DNA from: Bradyrhizobium sp. WBOS07
GTDB taxonomy: Bacteria > Pseudomonadota > Alphaproteobacteria > Rhizobiales > Xanthobacteraceae
Direction of reading: 5' to 3'
Assembly (NCBI RefSeq): GCF_024585165.1
Contig: NZ_CP029008.1
Span: forward strand, 248,001-312,000
Length of the DNA: 64,000 nucleotides
Shown one piece after another: positions 24,751 through 33,661 of this stretch; position 1 is the stretch's first letter; every line of letters starts with the position of its first letter. Both the position numbers and the translations under genes were made by a program. The notes beneath the pieces are model-generated. The model was not told where the DNA came from and ran no database searches. It worked only from the letters and a program-made list of their open reading frames with translations.

Positions 24751-27700
24751 ATGCCGAACATCCCGCCTCCCTTTGCCGCCCCCTACGCGCCCGACGATGC
24801 CGAGCTCGCCGCGCAGCTGTTGCCGGCGTCGCATCTCTCCCCGCCGCAGGAGGCACGGATCGACCGGACCGCGACCCGGCTGATCGAGGCGATCCGCAAG
24901 CGCGACGACCGGCTCGCAGGTAATCTTGGCGGGGTCGAGGACATGCTGCGGGAGTTCGCGCTCTCGACCAAGGAGGGCCTCGCACTGATGGTGCTGGCCG
25001 AGGCACTGCTGCGCGTGCCCGACGCCCGCACCGCCGACCAGTTCATCGAGGACAAGCTCGGCGAGGGTGACTTCATCCACCACGAGACCAAGTCCACGGC
25101 CTTCCTGGTCAACGCCTCGGCCTGGGCGCTCGGGCTGTCGGCACGGGTGATCCAGCCCGGCGAGACGCCGGACGGCACCATCGGCCGCCTCGTCAAGCGA
25201 CTGGGTGCGCCGGCGGTACGCACCGCGACGCGCCAGGCGATGCGGCTGATGGGCAACCATTTCGTGCTGGGCGAGACCATCGAGCAGGCGCTGCAGCGGG
25301 CGCAGCCGCGCTCCGGCCAGAAGTCGCGCTATTCCTTCGACATGCTCGGTGAAGGCGCGCGCACGGCGGCCGACGCGACGCGCTATTTCGATGCCTATGC
25401 CAGCGCGATCGAAACCATCGGCAGGGCCGCAGGCACTCATTCCCTGCCCGACCGGCCCGGCATCTCGGTCAAGCTCTCGGCGCTGCATCCGCGCTTCGAG
25501 GCGATCAGCCGCGCGCGGGTGATGGCCGAGCTGGTGCCGCTGCTGCTCGATCTGGCGCAGCGTGCCAAGGCCCATGACCTCAACTTCACCGTCGATGCCG
25601 AGGAAGCCGACCGGCTCGAGCTGTCGCTCGACGTGATCGCGGCAACGCTCGCCAATGCCTCGCTCAAAGGCTGGGACGGATTTGGCCTTGCGATCCAGGC
25701 CTATCAGAAGCGCGCCGGCGCCGTGATCGACCACGTCGATGCACTCGCGCGCGCTCATGACCGCAAGCTGATGGTGCGCCTCGTCAAGGGTGCCTATTGG
25801 GACACCGAGATCAAGCGCGCGCAGGAGCGCGGGCTCATTGGCTATCCCGTGTTCACGCGCAAGGCGATGACCGACCTGAACTACGTTGCCTGCGCGACGA
25901 AGCTGCTGGCCCTGCGGCCGCGCATCTTCCCGCAATTCGCCACCCACAACGCGCTGACGGTCGCGACCGTGCTGGAGTTCGCCGCAGGCGGCGGAGGTTT
26001 CGAGTTCCAACGCCTGCACGGCATGGGCGAAGCGCTGTACGAGCAGCTCGCCAAGGATCAGCCCGACATCGCCTACCGCACCTATGCGCCGGTGGGCAGC
26101 CATCGCGACCTGCTGGCCTATCTGGTCCGGCGCCTGTTGGAGAACGGCGCCAACTCCTCCTTCGTGGCGCAGGCTGCCGATTATCGCGTGCCGGTGACCG
26201 CACTGCTGCAGCGTCCAGCGGATGCCATTGTCCGGCCGCAGGCGGCGGCTCATTCCAGGATTCCGTTGCCGGCCGACCTGTTCGCGCCGGAGCGGCGCAA
26301 TTCGCGCGGCGTCGAATTCGGCGCCCGCCTCGCGCTCGACCAATTGCTGGCCGACGTGAAGGCCGAGGCGGTGGACCTCGAGCCCATCGCTGACGCCACG
26401 CCGGATCAGACCGATGCGGCAGTCGCTGCGGCGCGCGGGGGCTTTGCCGCCTGGAGCCGGACGCCGGCGGCCACGCGCGCGGCGGCATTGGAGCAGGCGG
26501 CGCATCTGCTGGAAAGCCGCAGCGCCGGCTTCATCGCGCTGCTGCAAGCCGAGGGCGGCAAGACGCTGGACGATGCGCTCTCGGAGCTGCGGGAAGCTGC
26601 GGATTTCTGCCGCTATTATGCCGCGCAAGGCCGCAAGCTGTTCGGCCGGGAGACCGCGATGCCCGGCCCGACCGGCGAGAGCAATGCGCTCGCGATGCGC
26701 GGCCGCGGCGTCTTCGTCGCGATCTCGCCATGGAATTTCCCGCTGGCGATCTTCCTGGGTCAGGTCACGGCCGCGCTGATGGCCGGCAACGGCGTGGTGG
26801 CAAAGCCGGCCGAGCAGACGCCACGCATCGCGCGCGAAGCCGTAGCCCTGCTGCACGAGGCCGGCATCCCCAGAAGCGCGCTGCATCTCGTCACCGGCGA
26901 CGGCAAGATCGGCGCGATGCTGACGGCGCATCCTGACATCGCGGGCGTCGTCTTCACCGGCTCGACCGAGGTCGCCCGCCTGATCAACCGGACGCTCGCC
27001 GCCAAGGACGGGCCGATCGTGCCGCTGATCGCCGAGACCGGCGGCATCAACGCGATGATCGCCGATGCCACCGCGCTGCCCGAGCAGGTCGCCGACGACG
27101 TCGTCACCTCCGCGTTCCGTTCCGCCGGCCAGCGCTGCTCGGCGCTGCGTCTCCTGTTCGTGCAGGAGGACGTCGCCGACCGCATGATCGAGATGATCGC
27201 GGGCGCCGCGCGCGAACTGAAGATCGGCGATCCCTCCGATGTCGCGACCCATGTCGGCCCGGTGATCGACCTCGAGGCCAAGCAGAGGCTCGATGCGCAT
27301 GTCGCGCGGATGAAGAGCGAGGCGAAGCTGCACTTTGCAGGCGACGCACCGGAGGGCTGCTTCGTCGCGCCGCACATCTTCGAGCTCAGGGACGCCGGCC
27401 AGCTCACCGAGGAGGTCTTTGGCCCGATCCTGCATGTCGTGCGCTATCGTGCGGAACACCTCGCGCGCGTGCTGCAGGCGATCGAGCGCACCGGTTACGG
27501 GCTCACCCTCGGCATCCACTCCCGCATCGACGACACCGTCGAAGCCATCATCGATCGCGCTGAGATCGGCAACATCTATGTCAACCGCAACATGATCGGT
27601 GCCGTGGTCGGCGTGCAGCCGTTCGGCGGCAACGGCCTCTCTGGAACCGGCCCCAAGGCCGGCGGCCCGCATTACCTCGCGCGCTTCGCCACCGAGCAGA

Positions 27701-27762
27701 CGGTGACCATCAACACCGCTGCTGCCGGCGGCAATGCGGCGCTGCTTGCGGGCGAGGAGTGA
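24751..27762 (+). CDS. putA: Bifunctional proline dehydrogenase / P5C dehydrogenase
   Basis: PutA oxidises proline to glutamate in two steps: an FAD-dependent proline dehydrogenase passes electrons to the quinone pool, and an NAD-dependent aldehyde dehydrogenase oxidises the semialdehyde. The first half carries the barrel motifs MVRLVKGAYWD, FATHNALTV and YRTYAPVGSHRDLLAYLVRR; the second has FTGSTEVA, AETGG and the catalytic Cys796 in SAGQRCSALR. At 1003 residues it is the minimal type-A form known from Bradyrhizobium, without the N-terminal ribbon-helix-helix repressor of E. coli PutA. A separate Lrp-type regulator is divergent, which explains how it is controlled. Confidence 0.97.
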   Translation: MPNIPPPFAAPYAPDDAELAAQLLPASHLSPPQEARIDRTATRLIEAIRKRDDRLAGNLGGVEDMLREFALSTKEGLALMVLAEALLRVPDARTADQFIEDKLGEGDFIHHETKSTAFLVNASAWALGLSARVIQPGETPDGTIGRLVKRLGAPAVRTATRQAMRLMGNHFVLGETIEQALQRAQPRSGQKSRYSFDMLGEGARTAADATRYFDAYASAIETIGRAAGTHSLPDRPGISVKLSALHPRFEAISRARVMAELVPLLLDLAQRAKAHDLNFTVDAEEADRLELSLDVIAATLANASLKGWDGFGLAIQAYQKRAGAVIDHVDALARAHDRKLMVRLVKGAYWDTEIKRAQERGLIGYPVFTRKAMTDLNYVACATKLLALRPRIFPQFATHNALTVATVLEFAAGGGGFEFQRLHGMGEALYEQLAKDQPDIAYRTYAPVGSHRDLLAYLVRRLLENGANSSFVAQAADYRVPVTALLQRPADAIVRPQAAAHSRIPLPADLFAPERRNSRGVEFGARLALDQLLADVKAEAVDLEPIADATPDQTDAAVAAARGGFAAWSRTPAATRAAALEQAAHLLESRSAGFIALLQAEGGKTLDDALSELREAADFCRYYAAQGRKLFGRETAMPGPTGESNALAMRGRGVFVAISPWNFPLAIFLGQVTAALMAGNGVVAKPAEQTPRIAREAVALLHEAGIPRSALHLVTGDGKIGAMLTAHPDIAGVVFTGSTEVARLINRTLAAKDGPIVPLIAETGGINAMIADATALPEQVADDVVTSAFRSAGQRCSALRLLFVQEDVADRMIEMIAGAARELKIGDPSDVATHVGPVIDLEAKQRLDAHVARMKSEAKLHFAGDAPEGCFVAPHIFELRDAGQLTEEVFGPILHVVRYRAEHLARVLQAIERTGYGLTLGIHSRIDDTVEAIIDRAEIGNIYVNRNMIGAVVGVQPFGGNGLSGTGPKAGGPHYLARFATEQTVTINTAAAGGNAALLAGEE

Positions 27763-27879
27763 GGCCCTGCGCCGGGCGCCGTTGCATCCCGCGGAAACAT
27801 CGGTCTAATGGCTCCCACCACCGGCCCGCGCCAATTCCAGCGCGCGGGAAACGACCGAAGCCAAGGGAGCGACGCTGCG

Positions 27880-29085
27880 ATGGATAAGGGCATTTTTGCC
27901 GGCCTGAAGGTTCTGGACTGCGCGAGCTTCATCGCAGCGCCCGCGGCCGCGACCGTGCTGTCGGACTTCGGCGCCGACGTCATCAAGATCGAGCCGCCCG
28001 GCGCCGGCGACCCCTATCGCAACCTGCCGAACCTGCCGGGCTATCCGACCGGCGAGCACAATTTCGCCTGGCTGCTGGAGGCCCGCAACAAGAAGAGCAT
28101 CGCGCTCGACCTCGCCAAGCCCGAGGCGCAGGCCGTGCTGTACAAGCTGGCGGCGGAAGCCGACGTCTTCATCACCAACATGCCGCCGCCGGTGCGCGCC
28201 AAGCTCGGCATCACCTATGACCATCTCGCCCATCTCAACGACCGGCTGATCTACGCCTCCTTCACCGGCTATGGCGAGAAGGGCGAGGAGGCCAACAAGC
28301 CCGGCTTCGACAGCAACGCCTATTGGGCGCGCTCCGGCCTGATGGATCTGGTCCGCGCCGACACCGACACCACGCCGGCCCGCTCGGTCGCCGGCATGGG
28401 CGACCATCCCTGCGCCATGGCGTTCTACGGCGCCATCGTCACCGCGCTGTATCAGCGCGAGAAGACCGGCAAGGGCTCGCACGTCGCCTCCAACCTGATG
28501 GCGAACGGGGTGTGGGCCGCGAGCGTGCTGGCGCAGGCAAAACTCTGCGGCGCCAAGTTCGGCGAGCGGCGTCCGCGCGAGCGCGCGCTGAATGCGGTCG
28601 CCAACCACTACCAGTGCAAGGACGGCCGCTGGCTGATCCTGTCCCTGCTGAGCGAGGAGAAGCAGTTTCCGACGCTGGCCAAGTGCCTGGGGCGCGAGGA
28701 CCTGATCGCCGACCCCCGCTTTGCCACCAAGGCCGACCGCCACGCCCGCTCGGTCGAGCTGATCAGGATCTTTGACGAGACCTTTGCGACGAAGGACCTC
28801 GCCGAATGGCGCAAGATCCTCGACGGCAATGGCCTCGTGTTCGGTGTCGTCGCCGTTCTCGACGACATCCCGAACGACAAGCAGATGCTCGACAACGAGG
28901 TGCTGGTGCCGTTCGAGAACGACACCATGCTCACCATCAGCAGCCCGATCTGGATCGACGGCGCCAGGAAGGTGCAGCCGCGCAAGCCGCCCGCCGTCGG
29001 CGAGCACAGTGACGAGATCTTGCGCGGCGCGGGGTACGACGAGGCGGCGATCAAGCAGCTGCGGTCGAAGGGGGCGGTGGGATAG
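27880..29085 (+). CDS. CaiB/BaiF (class III) CoA-transferase
   Basis: A 401-residue family III CoA-transferase. The opening LKVLDCASFIAAPAAATVLSDFGADVIKIEPP (in part) is the class signature, and Asp175 in AGMGDHPCAMAFYGA is the likely catalytic residue. The start is ATG 27880; 24 upstream residues in frame have no support. It is a different subgroup from the CoA-transferase near 10 kb and stands as a single gene after putA, 117 bases past its stop, facing a convergent TetR gene with a 15-base gap. Substrates are not deducible; relatives act on alpha-methylacyl, carnitine or dicarboxylic acid CoA esters. Confidence 0.88.
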   Translation: MDKGIFAGLKVLDCASFIAAPAAATVLSDFGADVIKIEPPGAGDPYRNLPNLPGYPTGEHNFAWLLEARNKKSIALDLAKPEAQAVLYKLAAEADVFITNMPPPVRAKLGITYDHLAHLNDRLIYASFTGYGEKGEEANKPGFDSNAYWARSGLMDLVRADTDTTPARSVAGMGDHPCAMAFYGAIVTALYQREKTGKGSHVASNLMANGVWAASVLAQAKLCGAKFGERRPRERALNAVANHYQCKDGRWLILSLLSEEKQFPTLAKCLGREDLIADPRFATKADRHARSVELIRIFDETFATKDLAEWRKILDGNGLVFGVVAVLDDIPNDKQMLDNEVLVPFENDTMLTISSPIWIDGARKVQPRKPPAVGEHSDEILRGAGYDEAAIKQLRSKGAVG

Positions 29086-29100
29086 GCCGGCGCGCCGGCG

Positions 29101-29697
29101 TTACTTCCGCGCGATCAAGCCGCCCACCAAGTCCAACAGCTCCGCCTTCGCCTCGCGTCGGAAACCGGCTCTGGGCGTGGCGAGTTGGCGAAAGAGCAAG
29201 CCAATCAGCGCCGAGACGAACAACTCGGCGTGGCGGCGTGGGTTTGGTGACTTCGCAGCTTTCAGCGCAAGCTCCGCACTCTGCCGCCACGTGTCAAACC
29301 ACTCGGCGACCACGGGCCGATAGTGCTCTTGCCTAGCGGCGGCCAGGAAGGCCTCATAGCAGGCGATATGCGTCTCGGCTTCCGTGCTGATCTCGCGGAC
29401 GTAGAAATCGACCAGCGCGTCGATCCAGGCCTCCACCTCGAACGCCTTGTCCTGAAGGCTGAGAGCCAACGCACGCAGCCTCCCGATTTCGCGCGCCAGA
29501 GCGAACTGCAGGGCGGCCTCAATCAGCGCATCACGGGTTCCGAAATGATGCGTGACCGCACCGAGCGAGACCCTAGCCTCGGCCGCGACCGCGCGGTGGG
29601 TCACGCCGTCGAGCCCATGTCGCCCGATGATGCGCAGCGTTGCCTGCATCAGGGGGCGCTCGCGCTCGCCCGCCTCTGTTTTTGAATTCCTGCTCAT
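29101..29697 (-). CDS. TetR family transcriptional regulator
   Basis: A 198-residue TetR-type repressor. The N-terminal DNA-binding domain reads LMQATLRIIGRHGLDGVTHR then VAAEARVSLGAVTHHFGTRD, the standard helix-turn-helix; the rest is a helical ligand-binding domain. I use ATG 29697 (MSRNSKTEAG); an ATG four codons earlier is possible. It is divergent from a glutathione S-transferase gene and an exact inverted repeat lies between them, so it most likely represses both. A detoxification role is inferred from the GST partner. Confidence 0.88.
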   Translation of the reverse strand: MSRNSKTEAGERERPLMQATLRIIGRHGLDGVTHRAVAAEARVSLGAVTHHFGTRDALIEAALQFALAREIGRLRALALSLQDKAFEVEAWIDALVDFYVREISTEAETHIACYEAFLAAARQEHYRPVVAEWFDTWRQSAELALKAAKSPNPRRHAELFVSALIGLLFRQLATPRAGFRREAKAELLDLVGGLIARK

Positions 29698-29726
29698 CCG
29701 GCCCAGCATCCAGCTCTTGACCGATG

Positions 29727-29744
29727 ACAGAACAAATGTTCTGT
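29727..29744. promoter_or_regulatory. Palindromic operator between TetR and GST genes
   Basis: ACAGAACA at 29727-29734 and TGTTCTGT at 29737-29744 are exact inverted repeats around AA. The site lies 30 bases before the TetR start and 56 bases before the GST start, a typical TetR operator position and size. Confidence 0.65.
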
Positions 29745-29799
29745 TGTACGGATCATATGTAATATCGTTGTCCAGGCCCCCGAAGGCAAGGAGCGTTCA

Positions 29800-30447
29800 A
29801 TGCCCCGCTACCGCCTCCACTATTTCCCCGAGTCAGGCAACAGCTACAAGCTGGCACTGATGCTGACGCTCTGCGGCGAGACGTTCGAGCCGGTGTGGAC
29901 CGATTTTGCCGGCGGCGTCACGCGCGCGGCGGAATGGCGCCAGGCGGTGAACGAGATGGGCGAGATTCCCGTGCTCGAGATCGACGGCGCGAAGATGACG
30001 CAGACGGCGCCTCTCCTGCTCAAGCTCGCCGAGCGATATGGCCGCTTCGGCGCCGAGACCGAGAACGAAAACTTCGAGCTGCTGCGCTGGCTGTTCTGGG
30101 ACAACCACAAGCTCACCGGCTACATGGCGACCTATCGCTTCATGCGCGCCTTCACCGAGAAGAACGATCCGCAGGTGCTGAAGCATTTTCGCCGCCGGCT
30201 CGAGGATTTCCTCGGCATTCTCGACGGGCATCTTCAGCACAACGATTTCGCGATCGGTGCAAGGCCGACGGTGGCCGATATCTCGATGATGGCCTATCTG
30301 CATTACCCGAGCGACGAGCACGGCTTCGACTTTGCCACGAGCCATCCCGCCATCTACGCCTGGCTCGGCCGCATCGCCGCACTGCCCGGCTGGAAGCCAG
30401 CCTATGAGCTGCTGCCGGGCAAGCGGATGACGAATTACGCGAAATGA
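29800..30447 (+). CDS. Glutathione S-transferase
   Basis: A 215-residue GST with an N-terminal thioredoxin-like domain (YRLHYFPESGNSYKLALMLTL; GEIPVLEIDG with the cis-Pro; TQTAPLLLKLAERYG as the glutathione-binding segment) and a C-terminal helical domain carrying PTVADISMMAYLHYP, the conserved N-capping region. Ser or Tyr at positions 12-15 may activate the thiol. It is divergent from a TetR repressor with an operator between them. Its electrophile substrate is unknown. A palindromic repeat follows the stop. Confidence 0.9.
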   Translation: MPRYRLHYFPESGNSYKLALMLTLCGETFEPVWTDFAGGVTRAAEWRQAVNEMGEIPVLEIDGAKMTQTAPLLLKLAERYGRFGAETENENFELLRWLFWDNHKLTGYMATYRFMRAFTEKNDPQVLKHFRRRLEDFLGILDGHLQHNDFAIGARPTVADISMMAYLHYPSDEHGFDFATSHPAIYAWLGRIAALPGWKPAYELLPGKRMTNYAK

Positions 30448-30456
30448 GGGTCTCTT

Positions 30457-30587
30457 CTCCCTCTCCCCGCTTGCGGGGAGAGGGTTGGGGTGAGGGGGAG
30501 TCTCCACGGGGACGGTCACGGCGAGGCTCGCGGAGAGTCCCCTCACCCGCCGCGCTTTGCGCGTCGGCCTCTCCCCGCAAGCGGGGC
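30457..30587. repeat. Palindromic intergenic repeat after GST
   Basis: CTCTCCCCGCTTGCGGGGAG at 30461-30480 is a hairpin, and a related CTCTCCCCGCAAGCGGGG hairpin closes the element. The middle holds GGCGAGGCTCGCGGAGAG with CTCACCC/GGGTGAG complementarity. It shares its end hairpin type with the repeats near 1.1 kb and 6.1 kb. Confidence 0.65.
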
Positions 30588-30632
30588 CAGGCGAACCTCG
30601 CGGCTCGTTCCGAGACTCAGTCGACAGAGATC

Positions 30633-30797
30633 CTACCGCAGCGACAGCCAGCCGAGCGTGAACAGGATGCCGCCGACCACGACGGCCATCGCGATCGCCC
30701 AGACGCTGACGCGGGCGCTGCCGGCGACCTGCTTGGCTTCTTCGTTCTGCGCGATCTGGCGATTGCGCGCCTTGTTGGCGTTGCCCGTATCCGTCAT
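30633..30797 (-). CDS. Tiny single-span membrane protein (54 aa), unknown
   Basis: A 54-residue frame starting ATG 30797 and ending TAG 30633. The first 29 residues are polar (MTDTGNANKARNRQIAQNEE) and the rest forms one transmembrane segment, VWAIAMAVVVGGILFTLGWL, ending in SLR. The polar-then-hydrophobic design and the good codon usage support a real gene. It lies 23 bases downstream of the exported haem protein gene on the same strand, as the last gene of that transcript. No family is recognised. Confidence 0.6.
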   Translation of the reverse strand: MTDTGNANKARNRQIAQNEEAKQVAGSARVSVWAIAMAVVVGGILFTLGWLSLR

Positions 30798-30820
30798 GAA
30801 TCATCCAAATCGCTTGTTGG

Positions 30821-32344
30821 CTAACGCGTCTTGATGAAGCACATGCCGATGCGGCGCGAGGCCGCGGCGGCCTGACAGCTGAGACCGTTAGCACAGTTCC
30901 ATGACGTAAAACTCTTGTCTGGCGTTCCCGATCCCGCATCCGCAAGGGAACAATGCGCGCCCCAGCCGTCCTGATACTCGCTTCCGGCGAGCTCGCGGCT
31001 GCCGCGGGTCTGCGGCCGGCTGGCGAATCCGCGTGAGAAATCAGGACGTTTACCCGCGGCGAAGGCGGTCAGGATGTCGCGGCGACGCAGCTGATCGCCG
31101 ACGAAATGCGGCGAGGCCGGCACGATGGCCGCGTTGGACCGCTTGTCAGCGAGCCAGTCGACGCCAGGAAAATGGAAGCCGCCGATGCCGCGGGTCTGGT
31201 GGCATCCTGAGCAGGTGACGTCATTGAGACGACGCTGAAAGCCCGCGACCGAGCGGATGTTCTGCATGTCTCCGCGCGCGGCGGCCTGTTTCAGCGCACC
31301 GACCACGTCGTCATCGGTGAAGACCGGGTCGCCGCCCTCGCCGTTCTCCTCTCCTTGCACCATGCCAAACTCGGGCTGCAGCGCGGAAGCGTCGAGGCCG
31401 GCGGGCGTCGGCACCACCGCAGCCTTGGCCAGGAATCTTTCCGGGATCACCACCGTGCCGCGATCGAACTCGCGCAGATTCCCGGGTGTGAGCAGCCAGT
31501 GCTTGAAATCCAGCCGGAGCACATCGTCGGCGAGGATACGGTCGCGGTCGATCTGGTTCTCCAGCACCGCTTCCGCGAACGTCTTCGTCGCGGCGTCGTA
31601 CTTGAACACCTTGAGCAGATAGTCGGAGCGGAAATCGTGAAGCGCCGATTTCGGCGCGACGGAGACCTGGATGTTGGTCTCGATGCGGTCGAGCATGGCA
31701 TCGTCCCGGCCACCGATCAGCTCCTGCCAATTGCCGTTGTCGAGCCAGCGCCGCGCGATCTCGGCGCAGCTGACCGGCTTGCCGTTCCGCTCCGTCCGGC
31801 GCGCATCCCGCGCCTTCAGCACCAGATTGAACGTCATCGGCAGGCGGGTCGCGGGCTTGCCAGCGTCGAACCGCGCCAGCCGGTAGATCAGCCGGATCTC
31901 GCCGCAGGATTCTTCGGCGACATAGGCGCGGTCCATGCGATTGACGATGCCGGCCAGCACGAAGCGCGTGTCGGGCGATGTCAGATTTGCCCGATCGAAC
32001 AGCTGCACGTCGAAACCTTCGCCGGTGCCGATGGTCTCGGTCGGCCAAGCCGCCTTCTGCCTGGCGATGTAGCGCTCGAGCTCCGCGTCGATCGCGGGAG
32101 GAATCTCCCTGAGCTGCGGCAGCGCCGCGAACAGCCGGTCGGTCGTCAGCGGACCGTCCGCCTTGCGCTCAGGCGCCAGCAGGCGCGCGATCGTGAGGAC
32201 GTCGCCGTCGTCGAGCTTGCGCAACAGATCGGGATCGGTGATTGCCGTGCCGCGCAGCAGCTGTGCGGTCTCCGCAGCTGACGACGAGGCGACGCCGCCA
32301 AGCAACAAGGCAGCAGCAACGAGAATTCGCAGCGCGCGGCTCAT
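30821..32344 (-). CDS. Exported protein with one c-type haem site, unknown function
   Basis: A 507-residue protein with a clear Sec signal peptide (LRILVAAALLLGGVASSSAA). Residues to about 370 form a mixed domain without a motif I recognise. A CSGCH haem-c attachment site follows at about 377-381 (NDVTCSGCHQTRGIGGFHFP), and a Cys-rich C-terminus (HCSLAD, SWNCANGLSCQ, MCFIKTR) may form disulfides. It is therefore probably a periplasmic electron carrier or oxidoreductase, loosely like di-haem or cytochrome-associated proteins, but I cannot name a family. The next gene upstream has its own terminator, so this is transcribed separately. Confidence 0.75.
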   Translation of the reverse strand: MSRALRILVAAALLLGGVASSSAAETAQLLRGTAITDPDLLRKLDDGDVLTIARLLAPERKADGPLTTDRLFAALPQLREIPPAIDAELERYIARQKAAWPTETIGTGEGFDVQLFDRANLTSPDTRFVLAGIVNRMDRAYVAEESCGEIRLIYRLARFDAGKPATRLPMTFNLVLKARDARRTERNGKPVSCAEIARRWLDNGNWQELIGGRDDAMLDRIETNIQVSVAPKSALHDFRSDYLLKVFKYDAATKTFAEAVLENQIDRDRILADDVLRLDFKHWLLTPGNLREFDRGTVVIPERFLAKAAVVPTPAGLDASALQPEFGMVQGEENGEGGDPVFTDDDVVGALKQAAARGDMQNIRSVAGFQRRLNDVTCSGCHQTRGIGGFHFPGVDWLADKRSNAAIVPASPHFVGDQLRRRDILTAFAAGKRPDFSRGFASRPQTRGSRELAGSEYQDGWGAHCSLADAGSGTPDKSFTSWNCANGLSCQAAAASRRIGMCFIKTR

Positions 32345-32381
32345 GCCTTAGGTAACACCGCGCCGGGATGCCTATTCAAGC

Positions 32382-32413
32382 AAAAAGGCGCCTCACATGC
32401 TGGTGAAGCGCCT
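32382..32413 (-). terminator. Rho-independent terminator
   Basis: Read on the minus strand, AGGCGCTTCAC pairs with GTGAGGCGCCT (one G-T pair) around CAGCAT, and the stem runs straight into TTTTTG. It follows the coiled-coil membrane protein gene by about 24 bases. This is the best intrinsic terminator in the window. Confidence 0.85.
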
Positions 32414-32436
32414 CTTCGAACTCGGATATCGGACGC

Positions 32437-33423
32437 TCAGCGTGCGACGATCAGCCCCTTGCTGGTGACGACCACCCAGCGGCCGTCCTGGCGGCGGATC
32501 GCATCGACGCGGCCGACGCCGGGGATGGGGTCGCCGGGATAGACTTCGTAGAGGCCGTCGCGGCCCTCGATCAGCGCGCCGCCATTGCCGGCGTTGCGCA
32601 GCCGCCAGCCTTCGACCGTCGGCAGACGGCCGACCTCGGGCTTGGGAGCGGCAGCCACCGGGGCCGCTGCGGCGGCGGTCGCAACCTGGGTCGGCGCGAC
32701 CGAGCCGGTGATCTCCTTCGCGGGCGCCGCAGCTGCGGCAGCCTGCGCGGGCGCGGCGGGCGGCGTGACACGCAGCTTGTCGACCGCTTCCGACAGCTTT
32801 GCGATCCTGGCGAGCGGCTCGGCCTGCGCCTTCTCGAGCTTGTCGAGACGGTCGTTGGCGCGATTGAACTGGCTGAGACCCGTCTTCGAGCTGTGCTCGA
32901 CATTGGCCTTGAGCGCGACGAGATCGGCATCGATCCGCGCGACCGAAGCATCGAGCGCGCTGGTATCGGTGACCTGCACCGGTGCCTGGGCGGGGCTTGC
33001 GAAATGCATCATGCCGGCGGTTGCGAGCGCGCCGCTGATCGCGCCGACACCGGCTGCGATCGCCACCACCGCGGCCATCGCCGACAGGCGCCGCTTGCCG
33101 CCGGCCTCGCGCGGCTCGTCCGCCTTCACATGCGGAGCAAAATCCTCGCGGTCCCAGCTGCGCTCCGAGGGCGCCATGACGATCAGCTTGCCGGACTTCG
33201 GCTCCGGCTTGCTCTCGGCTTTGGGCTCGACCCTGGCTTCGATCTTCGGCACCTCGATCTTCGGTGGCTCGACCTTCACCGGGTCGGGCTTCGGCGGCGC
33301 CTCGTGGTCGGGCGCGATCGAGGGGGCGTCGATCCCGGCAGCCTCGACAGCCCGCGGCACGGTCGTCCCGGCTTCGACGACGCTGTTGTCCTGGGCAGCC
33401 TGCTCAGCCATTGGTTCGCTCAC
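32437..33423 (-). CDS. Proline/alanine-rich single-span membrane protein, unknown
   Basis: A 328-residue protein with a charged, Pro/Lys/Glu-rich cytoplasmic N-terminus (PPKIEVPKIEARVEPKAESK), one transmembrane segment at about 112-137 (LSAMAAVVAIAAGVGAISGA), a coiled-coil of about 50 residues (DASVARIDADLVALKANVEH), an Ala-rich linker and a C-terminal domain of about 60 residues (GWRLRNAGNGGALIEGRDGL; YEVYPGDPIPGVGRVDAIRR). The last domain looks like a small beta fold. The architecture suggests a periplasm-facing structural or cell-envelope protein. It has its own terminator; no named family is recognised. Confidence 0.7.
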   Translation of the reverse strand: MSEPMAEQAAQDNSVVEAGTTVPRAVEAAGIDAPSIAPDHEAPPKPDPVKVEPPKIEVPKIEARVEPKAESKPEPKSGKLIVMAPSERSWDREDFAPHVKADEPREAGGKRRLSAMAAVVAIAAGVGAISGALATAGMMHFASPAQAPVQVTDTSALDASVARIDADLVALKANVEHSSKTGLSQFNRANDRLDKLEKAQAEPLARIAKLSEAVDKLRVTPPAAPAQAAAAAAPAKEITGSVAPTQVATAAAAAPVAAAPKPEVGRLPTVEGWRLRNAGNGGALIEGRDGLYEVYPGDPIPGVGRVDAIRRQDGRWVVVTSKGLIVAR

Positions 33424-33661
33424 GGTTCAAATACTCCGCTCTGGATTGACCTTTTGGTAACTTTCATTGCTTGCGAAATCCTTACCTTGGGACCCGCTTA
33501 CCGAAGTTTTAGGAAATTATCCGGGGCCGAATTAGGCCGGGAAGAAGGAACCGGTGTGGCGGGCGTGAAACAATTTGTAACCGGGGCAAGATGAACGGCC
33601 GCGGAATGAAGCTACGCGCCGGCGATAGATCGAGCGCCCGCTCTAGCCACATCACAGTCCG

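Noticed and set aside
24733..27672. Minus-strand open frame of 979 codons opposite putA
   Set aside because: It is a shadow of putA; the translation is low in hydrophobic order and has no recognisable motif, whereas putA has its catalytic residues intact.
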